This document shows, in pieces, positions 40,083 to 49,469 of a stretch of DNA of 64,000 nt; position 1 is the first letter of the stretch, and every line of letters starts with the position of its first letter. The notes under the pieces were generated by a model. It was not told the origin of the DNA and did not search any database. It was given only the letters and a program-made list of their open reading frames with translations. The stretch is from positions 158,425 through 222,424 of the forward strand of contig NZ_JAERRH010000012.1 in NCBI RefSeq assembly GCF_016741855.1, given 5' to 3'. This DNA comes from Streptomyces musisoli. GTDB taxonomy: Bacteria > Actinomycetota > Actinomycetes > Streptomycetales > Streptomycetaceae. The position numbers and the translations under genes are program-made.

Positions 40083-42446
40083 GTGACCATCGCGCCAGTC
40101 GACCCGGCTTCAGTCACCGAGCCGGAGACCGACGGTCCCGGTGCCGCGCTGCTGCGGACCCTGACCGAGCTGACCGTCGACCTGCCCGACGCCGACCCCG
40201 GACGGGTCGCCGCCGCCGCGCTGCGCGGCCGGTCCGCCCGGGCCGACGAGGCGGAGCTGCGGGAGCTGGCCACGGAGGCCGCCGCCGGCCTGATCTCCGA
40301 GGACCCCGCCTACTCCAGGCTGGCCGCCCGGCTGCTGACGATCAGCATCCGCCGCGAGGCCGCCACGCAGGGCGTGTCGACCTTCACGGAGTCCATCTCC
40401 GTCGGGCACCGCGAGGGCCTGATCGCCGACCGCACCGCCGAGTTCGTCCGCATCCACGGCGAGCGGCTCGACGCGCTGGTCGACAGCGCGGCCGACGACC
40501 GGTTCGGCTACTTCGGCCTGCGCACCCTGCACAGCCGTTACCTGCTGCGCCACCCGATCACCCGCAAGGTCGTCGAGACGCCCCAGCACTTCATGCTGCG
40601 CGTGGCGAGCGGTCTCGCCGAGGACGACACGAAGCGCTCCCTGGACGAGGTCGCGGCGCTGTACGGCCTGATGAGCCGTCTGGACTACCTGCCGTCCTCC
40701 CCCACCCTGTTCAACTCCGGTACGCGGCACCCGCAGATGTCGTCCTGCTACCTGCTCGACTCCCCGCTGGACGAGCTGGACTCCATCTACGACCGCTACC
40801 ACCAGGTCGCCCGGCTGTCCAAGCACGCCGGCGGCATCGGTCTGTCGTACTCCCGTATCCGCTCGCGCGGTTCGCTGATCCGGGGGACGAACGGGCACTC
40901 CAACGGCATCGTGCCGTTCCTGAAGACCCTGGACGCCTCCGTGGCCGCGGTGAACCAGGGCGGCCGGCGCAAGGGCGCGGCGGCGGTGTACCTGGAGACC
41001 TGGCACTCCGACATCGAGGAGTTCCTGGAGCTGCGGGACAACACGGGTGAGGACGCCCGCCGTACCCACAACCTGAACCTGGCGCACTGGATCCCGGACG
41101 AGTTCATGCGCCGGGTCAACGCCGACGAGCAGTGGTCGCTGTTCTCCCCCGCCGACGTGCCCGACCTGGTCGACCTGTGGGGCGAGGAGTTCGACGCCGC
41201 CTACCGCAGGGCCGAGGCCGCGGGCCTGGCGAAGAAGACGATGCCGGCGCGGGAGCTGTACGGCCGGATGATGCGCACGCTGGCGCAGACCGGCAACGGC
41301 TGGATGACGTTCAAGGACGCCGCCAACCGCACCGCCAACCAGACCGCCGAGCCCGGCAACGTCGTCCACTCCTCCAACCTCTGCACCGAGATCCTGGAGG
41401 TCACCGACGACGGCGAGACGGCCGTGTGCAACCTCGGCTCGGTCAACCTCGGCGCCTTCGTGGACACGGCGACCGGTGACATCGACTGGGCGCGGCTGGA
41501 CGAGACGGTCCGCACGGCCGTCACGTTCCTCGACCGGGTCGTGGACATCAACTTCTACCCGACCGAGCAGGCGGGCCGGTCCAACGCCAAGTGGCGTCCG
41601 GTCGGCCTGGGTGCGATGGGCCTTCAGGACGTCTTCTTCAAGCTGCGTCTGCCGTTCGACTCCGCCGAGGCCAGGGCGCTGTCCACGCGGATCGCCGAGC
41701 GGATCATGCTCGCCGCCTACGAGGCCTCCGCCGACCTCGCCGAGCGCAACGGCCCGCTGCCCGCCTGGGAGCAGACCCGCGCCGCCCGCGGTGTCCTCCA
41801 CCCCGACCACTACGACACCAGCCTCACCTGGCCCGAGCGCTGGGACGCCCTGCGGGGGCGGATCGCGGCGACGGGCATGCGCAACTCGCTGCTCCTGGCG
41901 ATCGCGCCGACGGCCACCATCGCCTCGATCGCGGGTGTGTACGAGTGCATCGAGCCGCAGGTGTCGAACCTGTTCAAGCGCGAGACCCTGTCCGGTGAGT
42001 TCCTCCAGGTCAACTCCTACCTGGTGCAGGACCTGAAGGACCTCGGCGTGTGGGACGCCCGCACCCGCGAGGCCCTGCGCGACGCCAGCGGCTCCGTCCA
42101 GGACTTCCTCTGGATCCCCGAGGAGGTGCGCAACCTGTACCGCACGGCCTGGGAGATCCCCCAGCGCGGCCTGATCGACATGGCCGCGGCCCGCACCCCG
42201 TTCCTGGACCAGGCGCAGTCGCTGAACCTGTTCATGGAGACGCCGACGATCGGCAAGCTCTCCTCGATGTACGCCTACGCCTGGAAGGCCGGTCTGAAGA
42301 CCACCTACTACCTGCGCTCGCGCCCCGCGACGCGCATCGCCCGTGCCGCCCAGGCGCAGGCCACCATCCCCGTGCAGCAGGCCACCGATCCCGACGCGGT
42401 CGCCTGCTCCCTGGAAAACCCCGAGTCCTGCGAGGCCTGCCAGTAA
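40083..42446 (+). CDS. nrdA: Class Ia ribonucleoside-diphosphate reductase, large subunit
   Basis: This 787-residue catalytic subunit has the radical-site motif NLCTEI, the redox cysteine in MSSCYLLDS, the NLGSVNLGAF segment and a C-terminal cysteine pair in CEACQ that passes electrons from thioredoxin. I see no ATP-cone at the N terminus. It reduces ribonucleoside diphosphates with the beta subunit encoded next. The GTG start lies behind the NrdR boxes and B12 riboswitch, so the gene is used when B12 is lacking. The stop TAA overlaps the nrdB ATG (TAATG). Confidence 0.96.
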   Translation: MTIAPVDPASVTEPETDGPGAALLRTLTELTVDLPDADPGRVAAAALRGRSARADEAELRELATEAAAGLISEDPAYSRLAARLLTISIRREAATQGVSTFTESISVGHREGLIADRTAEFVRIHGERLDALVDSAADDRFGYFGLRTLHSRYLLRHPITRKVVETPQHFMLRVASGLAEDDTKRSLDEVAALYGLMSRLDYLPSSPTLFNSGTRHPQMSSCYLLDSPLDELDSIYDRYHQVARLSKHAGGIGLSYSRIRSRGSLIRGTNGHSNGIVPFLKTLDASVAAVNQGGRRKGAAAVYLETWHSDIEEFLELRDNTGEDARRTHNLNLAHWIPDEFMRRVNADEQWSLFSPADVPDLVDLWGEEFDAAYRRAEAAGLAKKTMPARELYGRMMRTLAQTGNGWMTFKDAANRTANQTAEPGNVVHSSNLCTEILEVTDDGETAVCNLGSVNLGAFVDTATGDIDWARLDETVRTAVTFLDRVVDINFYPTEQAGRSNAKWRPVGLGAMGLQDVFFKLRLPFDSAEARALSTRIAERIMLAAYEASADLAERNGPLPAWEQTRAARGVLHPDHYDTSLTWPERWDALRGRIAATGMRNSLLLAIAPTATIASIAGVYECIEPQVSNLFKRETLSGEFLQVNSYLVQDLKDLGVWDARTREALRDASGSVQDFLWIPEEVRNLYRTAWEIPQRGLIDMAAARTPFLDQAQSLNLFMETPTIGKLSSMYAYAWKAGLKTTYYLRSRPATRIARAAQAQATIPVQQATDPDAVACSLENPESCEACQ

Positions 42447-43459
42447 TGACCACCCGATCCCAGAACCTGCTCGACCCGGGCTTCGAACTGACTCTCCGCC
42501 CGATGCGCTACCCGGACTTCTACGAGCGCTACCGGGACGCCATCAAGAACACCTGGACCGTCGAGGAGGTCGACCTCCACTCCGACGTCGCCGACCTCGC
42601 CAAGCTGACCCCCGAGGAACAGCACCTCATCGGCCGCCTGGTCGCCTTCTTCGCCACCGGCGACTCCATCGTCGCCAACAACCTCGTGCTGACCCTCTAC
42701 AAGCACATCAACTCCCCCGAGGCACGGCTCTACCTGAGCCGCCAGCTGTTCGAGGAGGCAGTCCACGTCCAGTTCTATCTGACCCTGCTGGACACCTACC
42801 TCCCCGACCCCGAGGACCGCGCCGCCGCCTTCGACGCCGTGGAGAACATCCCCTCCATCCGCGAGAAGGCCGGGTTCTGCTTCAAGTGGATCAACGAGGT
42901 CGAGAAGATCGACCGGCTGGAGAGCAAGGCCGACCGCCGCCGCTTCCTGCTCAACCTGATCTGCTTCGCCGCCTGCATCGAGGGCCTGTTCTTCTACGGC
43001 GCGTTCGCCTACGTCTACTGGTTCCGCAGCCGCGGCCTGCTCCACGGCCTCGCGACCGGCACCAACTGGGTCTTCCGCGACGAGACCATGCACATGTCCT
43101 TCGCCTTCGACGTCGTCGACACCGTCCGCAAGGAGGAGCCGGACCTCTTCGACGACCGGCTCCAGCAGCAGGTCACCGACATGCTCCGCGAGGCCGTCGA
43201 GGCCGAGCTGCAGTTCGCCCGCGACCTGTGCGGCGACGGCCTGCCCGGCATGAACACCGACTCGATGCGCCAGTACCTGGAATGCGTCGCCGACCAGCGC
43301 CTCACCCGCCTCGGCTTCGCCCCGGTGTACGGCTCCGAGAACCCCTTCTCCTTCATGGAACTCCAGGGCGTCCAGGAGCTGACCAACTTCTTCGAACGCC
43401 GCGCCTCGGCCTACCAGGTCGCGGTCGAGGGCACGGTCGACCTCGACGAGGACTTCTGA
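42446..43459 (+). CDS. nrdB: Class Ia ribonucleoside-diphosphate reductase, small subunit
   Basis: This 337-residue diiron protein carries the radical tyrosine in EEAVHVQFY (matching E. coli Glu115-His118-Tyr122) and further iron ligands in DSIVANNL, ACIEGLFF and DETMHMSF. It forms the tyrosyl radical used by NrdA. The ATG overlaps the nrdA stop by one base, so the two are coupled. A long terminator hairpin lies directly after the gene. Confidence 0.96.
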   Translation: MTTRSQNLLDPGFELTLRPMRYPDFYERYRDAIKNTWTVEEVDLHSDVADLAKLTPEEQHLIGRLVAFFATGDSIVANNLVLTLYKHINSPEARLYLSRQLFEEAVHVQFYLTLLDTYLPDPEDRAAAFDAVENIPSIREKAGFCFKWINEVEKIDRLESKADRRRFLLNLICFAACIEGLFFYGAFAYVYWFRSRGLLHGLATGTNWVFRDETMHMSFAFDVVDTVRKEEPDLFDDRLQQQVTDMLREAVEAELQFARDLCGDGLPGMNTDSMRQYLECVADQRLTRLGFAPVYGSENPFSFMELQGVQELTNFFERRASAYQVAVEGTVDLDEDF

Positions 43460-43474
43460 CCGGCCGGTCGCCCG

Positions 43475-43528
43475 ACGGCGCCGCCCGGCCGCGCCCCCTT
43501 CGGGGGGTGCGGTGCCGGGCGGCGCCGT
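43475..43528. terminator. Long hairpin between nrdB and an antisense gene
   Basis: Arms 43475-43489 and 43514-43528 pair perfectly over 15 bp, and the inner CCCCCTTCGGGGGG closes the tip with a UUCG-type loop. It can end transcription in both directions and separates nrdB from what lies beyond. Confidence 0.88.
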
Positions 43529-43540
43529 TCGCTTGTGCGG

Positions 43541-43756
43541 TCAGGCATGGCGGGCCACACCGTGGCGCCCCCTGAGGGACCGGGGCTCTTCCGCCGGGCC
43601 GGTGGAACCGGGCGCCGCGCCCCGCTCCGCCTCCCGCAGCTGCCGGTCGACGCGCCGGTCGCGCACCACTCCCAGCACGGACGGGAGGATCATGAGGACC
43701 AGGATCCCGAGGGTGACGAGCATTCCGATGAGGCCTTCGATCTGGTTTCCGTTCAT
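43541..43756 (-). CDS. Small single-span membrane protein
   Basis: This 71-residue protein has one membrane segment (about residues 7-30; GLIGMLVTLGILVLMILP) and a charged cytoplasmic tail. It runs against the nrd genes, between nrdB and the nrdS-like gene. No ribosome site is seen; a GTG two codons upstream (43762) is an alternative start. I do not recognise a function. Confidence 0.75.
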   Translation of the reverse strand: MNGNQIEGLIGMLVTLGILVLMILPSVLGVVRDRRVDRQLREAERGAAPGSTGPAEEPRSLRGRHGVARHA

Positions 43757-43930
43757 GGACACTACTGTCGCGCCGAATGCTCCTTACCGTGAGCGGCAGG
43801 ACTGCCGCACACCCTCGAATTACTGCCACTGCCGAGGCACACTGGCAGCATGCTGTGCGGTACCGGGGGACGGCTCCCCGGACCTCCGGCCGGCCCTTGT
43901 GCCGAGCCGGGTGCCGAGACGGGGTGAGTC

Positions 43931-44893
43931 ATGCTGAAGAACGTGGCCGCCGTCCTGCTGGACGGTGTGCATCCTTTCGAGCTGGGTGTCGTGTGCGAGG
44001 TGTTCGGCATCGACCGCAGCGACGAAGGGCTGCCGGTGTACGACTTCGCCGTGGTGTCGGCGGAGGGCCCCGAACTGGGCACGCACTGCGGATTCACCGT
44101 GTCGACCCCGTACGGCCTGGAGCGGCTGGAGGAGGCCGACCTGATCGCCGTACCGGCCGGTGACACCTACGCGGAGCGCGCGTACCCGGAGGAGCTGCTG
44201 GCGGCGCTGCGGCGCGCCGTCGACCGGGGCACGCGGGTGCTCAGCGTCTGCTCCGGGGTGTTCATGCTGGCGGCGGCCGGCCTGCTGGACGGCCGGCGAT
44301 GCGCGGTGCACTGGCGCCACGCCGAGCAGCTCGCCCGGGCCTATCCCCGGCTCATGGTCGAGCCGGACGTGCTGTACGTGGACGAGGATCCCGTCATCAC
44401 CTCCGCCGGCACCGCCGCCGGCATCGACGCCTGTCTGCACCTCGTACGCAAGGAGCAGGGCCCGGAGGTGGCCAACAAGATCGCCCGCCGGATGGTGGTC
44501 CCGCCGCACCGGGACGGCGGGCAGGCGCAGTTCATCGAGCGGCCCCTGCCGAAGGCCCCCTGCGACACGGTCGGGGACGTGCTGGCCTGGATGGAGGCCC
44601 ACCTCGACCAGGAGGTCACCGTCGAGCAGCTCGCCGCCCGCGCCCATATGGCGCCGCGCACCTTCGCCCGGCGCTTCCAGCAGGAGACGGGGACCACTCC
44701 CTACCGGTGGATTCTTCGGCAACGGGTGCTGCTGGCCCAGGAGTTGCTGGAGGGAACGGACGAGACCATGGACGCCATCGCCTGGCGCACCGGCTTCGGT
44801 ACGGCCGCCGCGCTGCGCCATCAGTTCGTCCGGGCGCTGGGGACGACCCCGAACGCCTACCGGCGCGCGTTCCGGGGCCCTCAGGCCGCCTGA
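43931..44893 (+). CDS. nrdS: AraC-family regulator with DJ-1/PfpI-like N domain (NrdS)
   Basis: This 320-residue protein has an N-terminal class I glutamine-amidotransferase-like (DJ-1/PfpI) domain (residues about 5-170, with the nucleophile elbow SVCSGVFMLAAAG) and a C-terminal AraC double HTH (EVTVEQLAARAHMAPRTFARRF; DAIAWRTGFGTAAALRHQF). In S. coelicolor the AraC-like gene nrdS ends the nrdABS operon. Here it lies 471 bp after nrdB with a terminator and an antisense gene between, so it may have its own promoter. The symbol rests on position and type. Confidence 0.85.
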   Translation: MLKNVAAVLLDGVHPFELGVVCEVFGIDRSDEGLPVYDFAVVSAEGPELGTHCGFTVSTPYGLERLEEADLIAVPAGDTYAERAYPEELLAALRRAVDRGTRVLSVCSGVFMLAAAGLLDGRRCAVHWRHAEQLARAYPRLMVEPDVLYVDEDPVITSAGTAAGIDACLHLVRKEQGPEVANKIARRMVVPPHRDGGQAQFIERPLPKAPCDTVGDVLAWMEAHLDQEVTVEQLAARAHMAPRTFARRFQQETGTTPYRWILRQRVLLAQELLEGTDETMDAIAWRTGFGTAAALRHQFVRALGTTPNAYRRAFRGPQAA

Positions 44894-44915
44894 GCGCGCG
44901 CCGGTACCAGGTGAC

Positions 44916-46295
44916 CTACCAGGGCATCGCCCGCAGCAGGAGGTTGTGCGGGCGGAGCGTGATGCCCACCCGGGTGCTGTCGTCGGACCCGTCGACCTGC
45001 TCGAAGCGGTACTTCGCCGAGATCGCCGCGGTGATCAGGCTCAGCTGGGTCATGGAGAAGTGGTCGCTGGGGCACTTGCGGTTGCCCACGCTGAACGGGC
45101 TCATGGCGTACTTCGGCACGTCCTTGGCCCGCTCCGGCAGCCAGCGGTCGGGGTCGAAGTCGAGGTGGCGGGCGTAGGAGCGGCCGTCGCGCTGGATCGC
45201 GTACGGGCTGTAGACGATGTCCGCCCCGGCCGGAATGCGATAGCCGCCGAGTGCGGTGTCGGTCACCGCCCGCCGCGTCAAAATCCATACGGCGGGCCGG
45301 AGTCGCATGGCCTCGACGACGACATTGTTGGTGTGTGTGAGCGCGCGAACGTGCTCGAATCCGACGGGTCGGCCACCGGTCACGGATTCGACCTCGGTCC
45401 GTACCTTCTCGGCGTGTTCCGGATGTGCGGCGAGGATCTGGAGCAGCCACATGATCGTGGAGGCGACAGTTTCGCTTCCGGGGGTGAGTATCGCGACGAC
45501 CTGGTCGTGGATCTCCTGTTCCCCGATGGGGTCGCCATTGTCGTCCTTCGCCTCCAGCAATGCCGTCAGCAAATCGTCCGGCTTTTGACCAGACGCCCTG
45601 CGCTCGGCGACGATCTCGTCCACCAGCAGATGCAAATCGGCCAGCGCCCGGTTGAATTCGCGGTTGGCCGGAAACGGCAGCCGGTAGAGCGGCCCGAGCG
45701 GGATCACCATCCTGCGGTACATACCACGGAAGACGGTGGCGAGGTCGATGCTGAGCCGTTCCGCGCGCTCGTCCATGTAGTCGCCGCGCAGCAGGCAGCG
45801 GGCGGCGATACGGACGGCGACCCGGAAGGACTCGGAGGTGCAGTCGACGGTCTCGCCGGGCTTCCAGCGCCCGGTCAGAGCGTGCGCCTCCTCCTCCATG
45901 ACCGGGCCGTAGGCGGGCAGCGCGTCGAGCCGGAACGCGGGCTGGATGGTGCGGCGCTGCCGGCGGTGCCGGGGGCCGTTCGCGGTGGCCACGCCCTCCT
46001 TGCCGAGGAGCCCTTCGAGGGACTCCCACAGCGGGCCGTCGATCTTGAAGTCGGGGCTCAGGGCCAGTGCCCCGGTGAGTTCCGGCGTGGTGACGGCGTA
46101 CACCGTCTTGGGGCCGAGCCTCAGACGCACGACGTCGCCGTGCTCGCGCAGCCCGGACATGAAGGCGAGCGGGTCGCGGACCAGTTTCAGGCCGTGTCCG
46201 AGGACCGGTACGCCGCCCCCGGCCAGGGGCGGTTCGCGCAGTTCGGGCGTCCCGGAGGTCCCGGGGGTCGCGGGCTTCACCGACTCGACGGTCAT
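44916..46295 (-). CDS. Cytochrome P450 CYP170-type, albaflavenone synthase
   Basis: This 459-residue P450 has the heme loop FSVGNRKCPSDHF with Cys408, the ExxR helix region and an I-helix LTPGSETVAST that deviates from the usual AGxDT. Coupled with epi-isozizaene synthase it matches CYP170A1, which oxidises epi-isozizaene in two steps to albaflavenone and has a moonlighting farnesene synthase site in S. coelicolor. The ATG overlaps the cyclase stop by 4 bp (ATGA), so the operon order is cyclase then P450. No ferredoxin gene is adjacent. Confidence 0.95.
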   Translation of the reverse strand: MTVESVKPATPGTSGTPELREPPLAGGGVPVLGHGLKLVRDPLAFMSGLREHGDVVRLRLGPKTVYAVTTPELTGALALSPDFKIDGPLWESLEGLLGKEGVATANGPRHRRQRRTIQPAFRLDALPAYGPVMEEEAHALTGRWKPGETVDCTSESFRVAVRIAARCLLRGDYMDERAERLSIDLATVFRGMYRRMVIPLGPLYRLPFPANREFNRALADLHLLVDEIVAERRASGQKPDDLLTALLEAKDDNGDPIGEQEIHDQVVAILTPGSETVASTIMWLLQILAAHPEHAEKVRTEVESVTGGRPVGFEHVRALTHTNNVVVEAMRLRPAVWILTRRAVTDTALGGYRIPAGADIVYSPYAIQRDGRSYARHLDFDPDRWLPERAKDVPKYAMSPFSVGNRKCPSDHFSMTQLSLITAAISAKYRFEQVDGSDDSTRVGITLRPHNLLLRAMPW

Positions 46296-47377
46296 TTCTC
46301 ACCTGCCGCTTCGTTCGTGACGTACGGGGGCGTGGACCGGTCGTCCCAGCTGTCGACCATGTACCGGCCGGACTCGTGGTGGAACCAGTAGACGGAGCTG
46401 AACCAGTTGCGCATATTGGCGACACAGGACCGGACGGCGGCGCTCAGTTCCTTGCCGCGCACCGTTCCGTCGTCGATTTCATCGGCGAACCGCAGGGCAT
46501 TGCGCTCGACCGCGAGGAATTCATCGATGCATTCCTCGACGCGTCGTCTCACTTCGTCGACCGCTTCTTCCAGGGTCAATCCCTCATGGGTGATGAGACT
46601 GATTCCCAGATTGTGCACCTCGTCGCCTGCTATTTCCTTCGGCAGCGAGCAGAGGTCGTTGTACCAGGCGGCGAATTCCTGGCTGAGGAGTGCGGCCCTG
46701 CGGTACGCCGGGTTCTTCCGCACGGCGCCCGGGAGTTCACAGCCCGCACTGATTTCCAGCAGGTCCGTCCATATCCAGTGTGCGAAAGTGTGGCGGCGCA
46801 GGGCGAGATATTCCTCGACGCCGGGTATGTATCCCTCGGTGCGGTTGCGGAATTCACGGTCGTAGGCCTCGATCACCGCGTGGAAGTGCCGGGCGAACCG
46901 CTGGTTCCAGGTGCGTGGCAGGAAGCCGTAGAGCCGCAGCGCGCTGTCCGCGAAGCCCGCCACCAGCGGGTCGGGGTGGTGCAGATGGTGCCTCGGCGCG
47001 TCGAGGGCGGCGTGCAGCCGGTACCTCAGCCGCCGCCAGTGGCCCGCCCGCCCGTGCACGATGTCCCGGTCGTGGCGGTCGTCCCAGATGAAGAACCAGG
47101 CGCTGTAGTCGGCTATGGCCTGCAAGGCCTCGTCCGGGGCTCCCGTGTAGTAGCCCGCCATGAGGTCCGTGTAGCACAGACCGTCGGCATATTCCTCTAC
47201 CTTGGCCGCCGGCATGAGCCGTTTTTCCAGGAGCCAGACCCGTGTCTTCTCCTGTAGTCGTGGCCAATACGGGTGCCGTTGCCGTGGAAAGCCGGATTCG
47301 ATCACCGGCAGTGCCAGTGAGGGTGGGACTACGACCGCCGTCGGTGTCGCTGTGGTGCCGTGTGGGAAAGCTTGCAC
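46292..47377 (-). CDS. Epi-isozizaene synthase (sesquiterpene cyclase)
   Basis: This 361-residue class I terpene cyclase has the metal motif D99DRHD and the NSE motif NDLCSLPKE, and a length identical to S. coelicolor EIZS (SCO5222). It cyclises farnesyl diphosphate to epi-isozizaene, the albaflavenone precursor. The GTG at 47377 has AGAGGGG 8 bp upstream; the open frame continues further but without coding character. It leads the operon with the CYP170 gene. The upstream gap to 47664 holds the def terminator and presumably the promoter. Confidence 0.97.
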   Translation of the reverse strand: MQAFPHGTTATPTAVVVPPSLALPVIESGFPRQRHPYWPRLQEKTRVWLLEKRLMPAAKVEEYADGLCYTDLMAGYYTGAPDEALQAIADYSAWFFIWDDRHDRDIVHGRAGHWRRLRYRLHAALDAPRHHLHHPDPLVAGFADSALRLYGFLPRTWNQRFARHFHAVIEAYDREFRNRTEGYIPGVEEYLALRRHTFAHWIWTDLLEISAGCELPGAVRKNPAYRRAALLSQEFAAWYNDLCSLPKEIAGDEVHNLGISLITHEGLTLEEAVDEVRRRVEECIDEFLAVERNALRFADEIDDGTVRGKELSAAVRSCVANMRNWFSSVYWFHHESGRYMVDSWDDRSTPPYVTNEAAGEK

Positions 47378-47612
47378 GGACAAACCCCTCTCAGCCGCCA
47401 GGAGCGCACGCCCTCCCCTGTGCCGGGTGTGCGCCGTTGCGTATCCCCGCACTTACATTCAGCACCACAACTGACCGCCGTGGGAACGGATTTGCTTCAC
47501 TCACTACCCCAAGGTGCCGAGATTCCCCCCTTGCGTGACTGATTAAGGATCAGTAGGAGCACTCAGGGGATGGTTGTGCGACGCACGCCCGAGCGAACCG
47601 TGACAACACGAA

Positions 47613-47647
47613 GGCGCCCGGCCAGGAAGGATTCCCGGCCGGGCGCC
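47613..47647 (-). terminator. def terminator
   Basis: An 11-bp stem GGCGCCCGGCC/GGCCGGGCGCC with a 13-base loop lies 18 bp past the def stop. Between it and the EIZS start (47378-47612) no gene is seen. Confidence 0.8.
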
Positions 47648-47664
47648 CAGTCGGCCCGTGCTGG

Positions 47665-48315
47665 TCAGTCGTTGGCGACCACGGGGTAGCGTGGCTCGTT
47701 CTCGGCCATCTGCCGCAGCGCGTCCTTGCGGTCCCGCTTCGAGAGCCGGTCGATGTACAGGTAGCCGTACAGGTGGTCGGTCTCGTGCTGCAAACAGCGT
47801 GCGAAGTAGCCGGTGCCCCGGACCTTGATCGGGTTGCCCTTCTCGTCCTGGCCGGTCACCTCGGCGTGGTCGGGACGCGCGAGCGACGCGTACGCCGTGG
47901 GCACGGACAGGCAGCCCTCGTTGCTGTCGTCGAGCCGGCGCTGCTCGGCGGGCAGGTCGACCAGCTTCGGGTTGCACACCACACCGACGTGCCGGGCGCC
48001 CTCGTCGTCCTGACAGTCGTAGACGAAGACCTTCAGGTCGACGCCGATCTGGTTGGCGGCCAGTCCTACGCCCTCGGCGGTGCGCTGGCTGGCGAACATG
48101 TCGGCGACCAGCTGCTGGAGCTCCTCGCCGAACTCGGTGACGTCCTTGCACTCCTTGTGCAGCACCGGGTTGCCGACGACCGTGATCGGCCGCGAGGTGC
48201 CGCGCTCACGCCAGGCGCTCTCACGCTCCTCGCAGTCCTCCGTGTCGACGACATAGCCCTCGTCGTCGACGGGGAGCACGCCCGCGTGCTGCTGATCGGT
48301 GTCCTGCTGCGCCAT
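47665..48315 (-). CDS. def: Peptide deformylase
   Basis: This 216-residue metalloenzyme removes the formyl group from nascent proteins. The three family motifs are present: GVGLAANQIG (82-91), EGCLSVP (133-139, Cys135 metal ligand) and QHETDHL (176-182, two His ligands and catalytic Glu178). The N terminus has about 40 residues more than the minimal enzyme. It is a single gene with its own terminator. Confidence 0.96.
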   Translation of the reverse strand: MAQQDTDQQHAGVLPVDDEGYVVDTEDCEERESAWRERGTSRPITVVGNPVLHKECKDVTEFGEELQQLVADMFASQRTAEGVGLAANQIGVDLKVFVYDCQDDEGARHVGVVCNPKLVDLPAEQRRLDDSNEGCLSVPTAYASLARPDHAEVTGQDEKGNPIKVRGTGYFARCLQHETDHLYGYLYIDRLSKRDRKDALRQMAENEPRYPVVAND

Positions 48316-48388
48316 GACCGACGTACGCCTTCCTGCAAGCCTGGAAAATTCTGCGAGTACAGCCTAAAGGCGGCCGGTCACCGATGGC

Positions 48389-49369
48389 TCAGCAAACCTC
48401 TTCCAGATCCCGCCAGTCCCTGGAGTCCGGGCTGTCGGCCACCCACCCGTCCAGCAGCCCCCGCACCAGCGCGGCCGGCGCGGCCACCCCGCACTCCCGC
48501 TCCGGCACCCACAGCTGCCCGTCCGTCCGGTGTCCCAGCGGCCCGGGATGACCCGGCTCACTGTGGTCGTGCGGATCGAGGTGCACGCCTTCGCCCTCGT
48601 CCGACGGCATCCTCGACTCGGAGCACGTCCGGCACAGCAGCCGCACCGACGACGACCAGTCCTCCGCGGCGAACCCGGCGTCGGCCGCGAGCTGCTCCAG
48701 CGCGTCCCGGTCGGCCTCGGTGGCCGCCTCCAGCAGCACCACCCAGGTGGGAACCGGTGACGGCGCCCACAGCTCGATCTCGTCGAAGACCGGGTAGGAG
48801 TGCCCGGCGGACGTGGTGCGCTCGCCGTGCGGGACGCCGTCGTGCAGCACGACCTCGCCCCAGCGCCGCCCGGACGAGGGAAGCGGGATGGAGAGGACCT
48901 CCAGCCGGGCCGGGTCCAGCCGGCGGCCCCAGACGACCTCGGCCTCGCCTTCCGGGGAGAGCCGTACGGCCGCGCTGCCCAGCTCCATGCCGAGCGGCTC
49001 GACGGAGGCCGCGGCACCCCCGGGCACCTTGAGCCCGTACGCCTGCCAGGCGCGGCGGGCCAGCGGCCAGTCCTGCAAGGCGGTCGCGGCGATGCCCACG
49101 TTCCACCAGTCGGGCGCCCCGGTCTCCCGGTCGAGCAGGGCGACCGCACGCAGTCCGGCCGCGCGGGCCTGCTCCCAGTCGTGCCGGAACTTGTGCAGCA
49201 GGGCGAGGTTGAACCAGGACTCCGACAGCCAGGGCTCCAGGTCCGCAGCGCGGGTCAGCAGCTCGCCCGCGTCCTCGTACCGGCCGTCTCCGATGAGCGT
49301 GAACGCGCGGTCCGTGGCCTGCCGCCAGGAGGCGGAGGGCCGGTGCCGTCCCTTGCCGAAGATCCTCAC
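48389..49369 (-). CDS. Tetratricopeptide-repeat protein
   Basis: This 326-residue soluble protein has two or three TPR motifs near the N terminus (ATDRAFTLIGDGRYEDAGELLTRA, SWFNLALLHKFRHDWEQARAAG) and a unique C-terminal domain with a possible metal-binding RLLCRTCSESR segment. Function unknown. The GTG at 49369 gives the conserved-looking start VRIFGKGRHRPS; the frame is open to an ATG at 49477, which would overlap the preceding HD gene by 8 bp. Codon use upstream is poorer, so I prefer the GTG. Confidence 0.82.
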   Translation of the reverse strand: MRIFGKGRHRPSASWRQATDRAFTLIGDGRYEDAGELLTRAADLEPWLSESWFNLALLHKFRHDWEQARAAGLRAVALLDRETGAPDWWNVGIAATALQDWPLARRAWQAYGLKVPGGAAASVEPLGMELGSAAVRLSPEGEAEVVWGRRLDPARLEVLSIPLPSSGRRWGEVVLHDGVPHGERTTSAGHSYPVFDEIELWAPSPVPTWVVLLEAATEADRDALEQLAADAGFAAEDWSSSVRLLCRTCSESRMPSDEGEGVHLDPHDHSEPGHPGPLGHRTDGQLWVPERECGVAAPAALVRGLLDGWVADSPDSRDWRDLEEVC

Positions 49370-49469
49370 GATTCCCGCCTGCCAGTTCCATTTCCGCACA
49401 GTGGGCTGGCTTGTGCCCCCGGACACCCTCTCCCTCGCATCCAACCACGTACGACGGGAAAGGCGCTCA

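Noticed and set aside
44160..46391. 743-codon plus-strand frame across nrdS and the P450 gene
   Set aside because: Shadow frame; the P450 with heme Cys408 lies on the other strand and nrdS in another plus frame.
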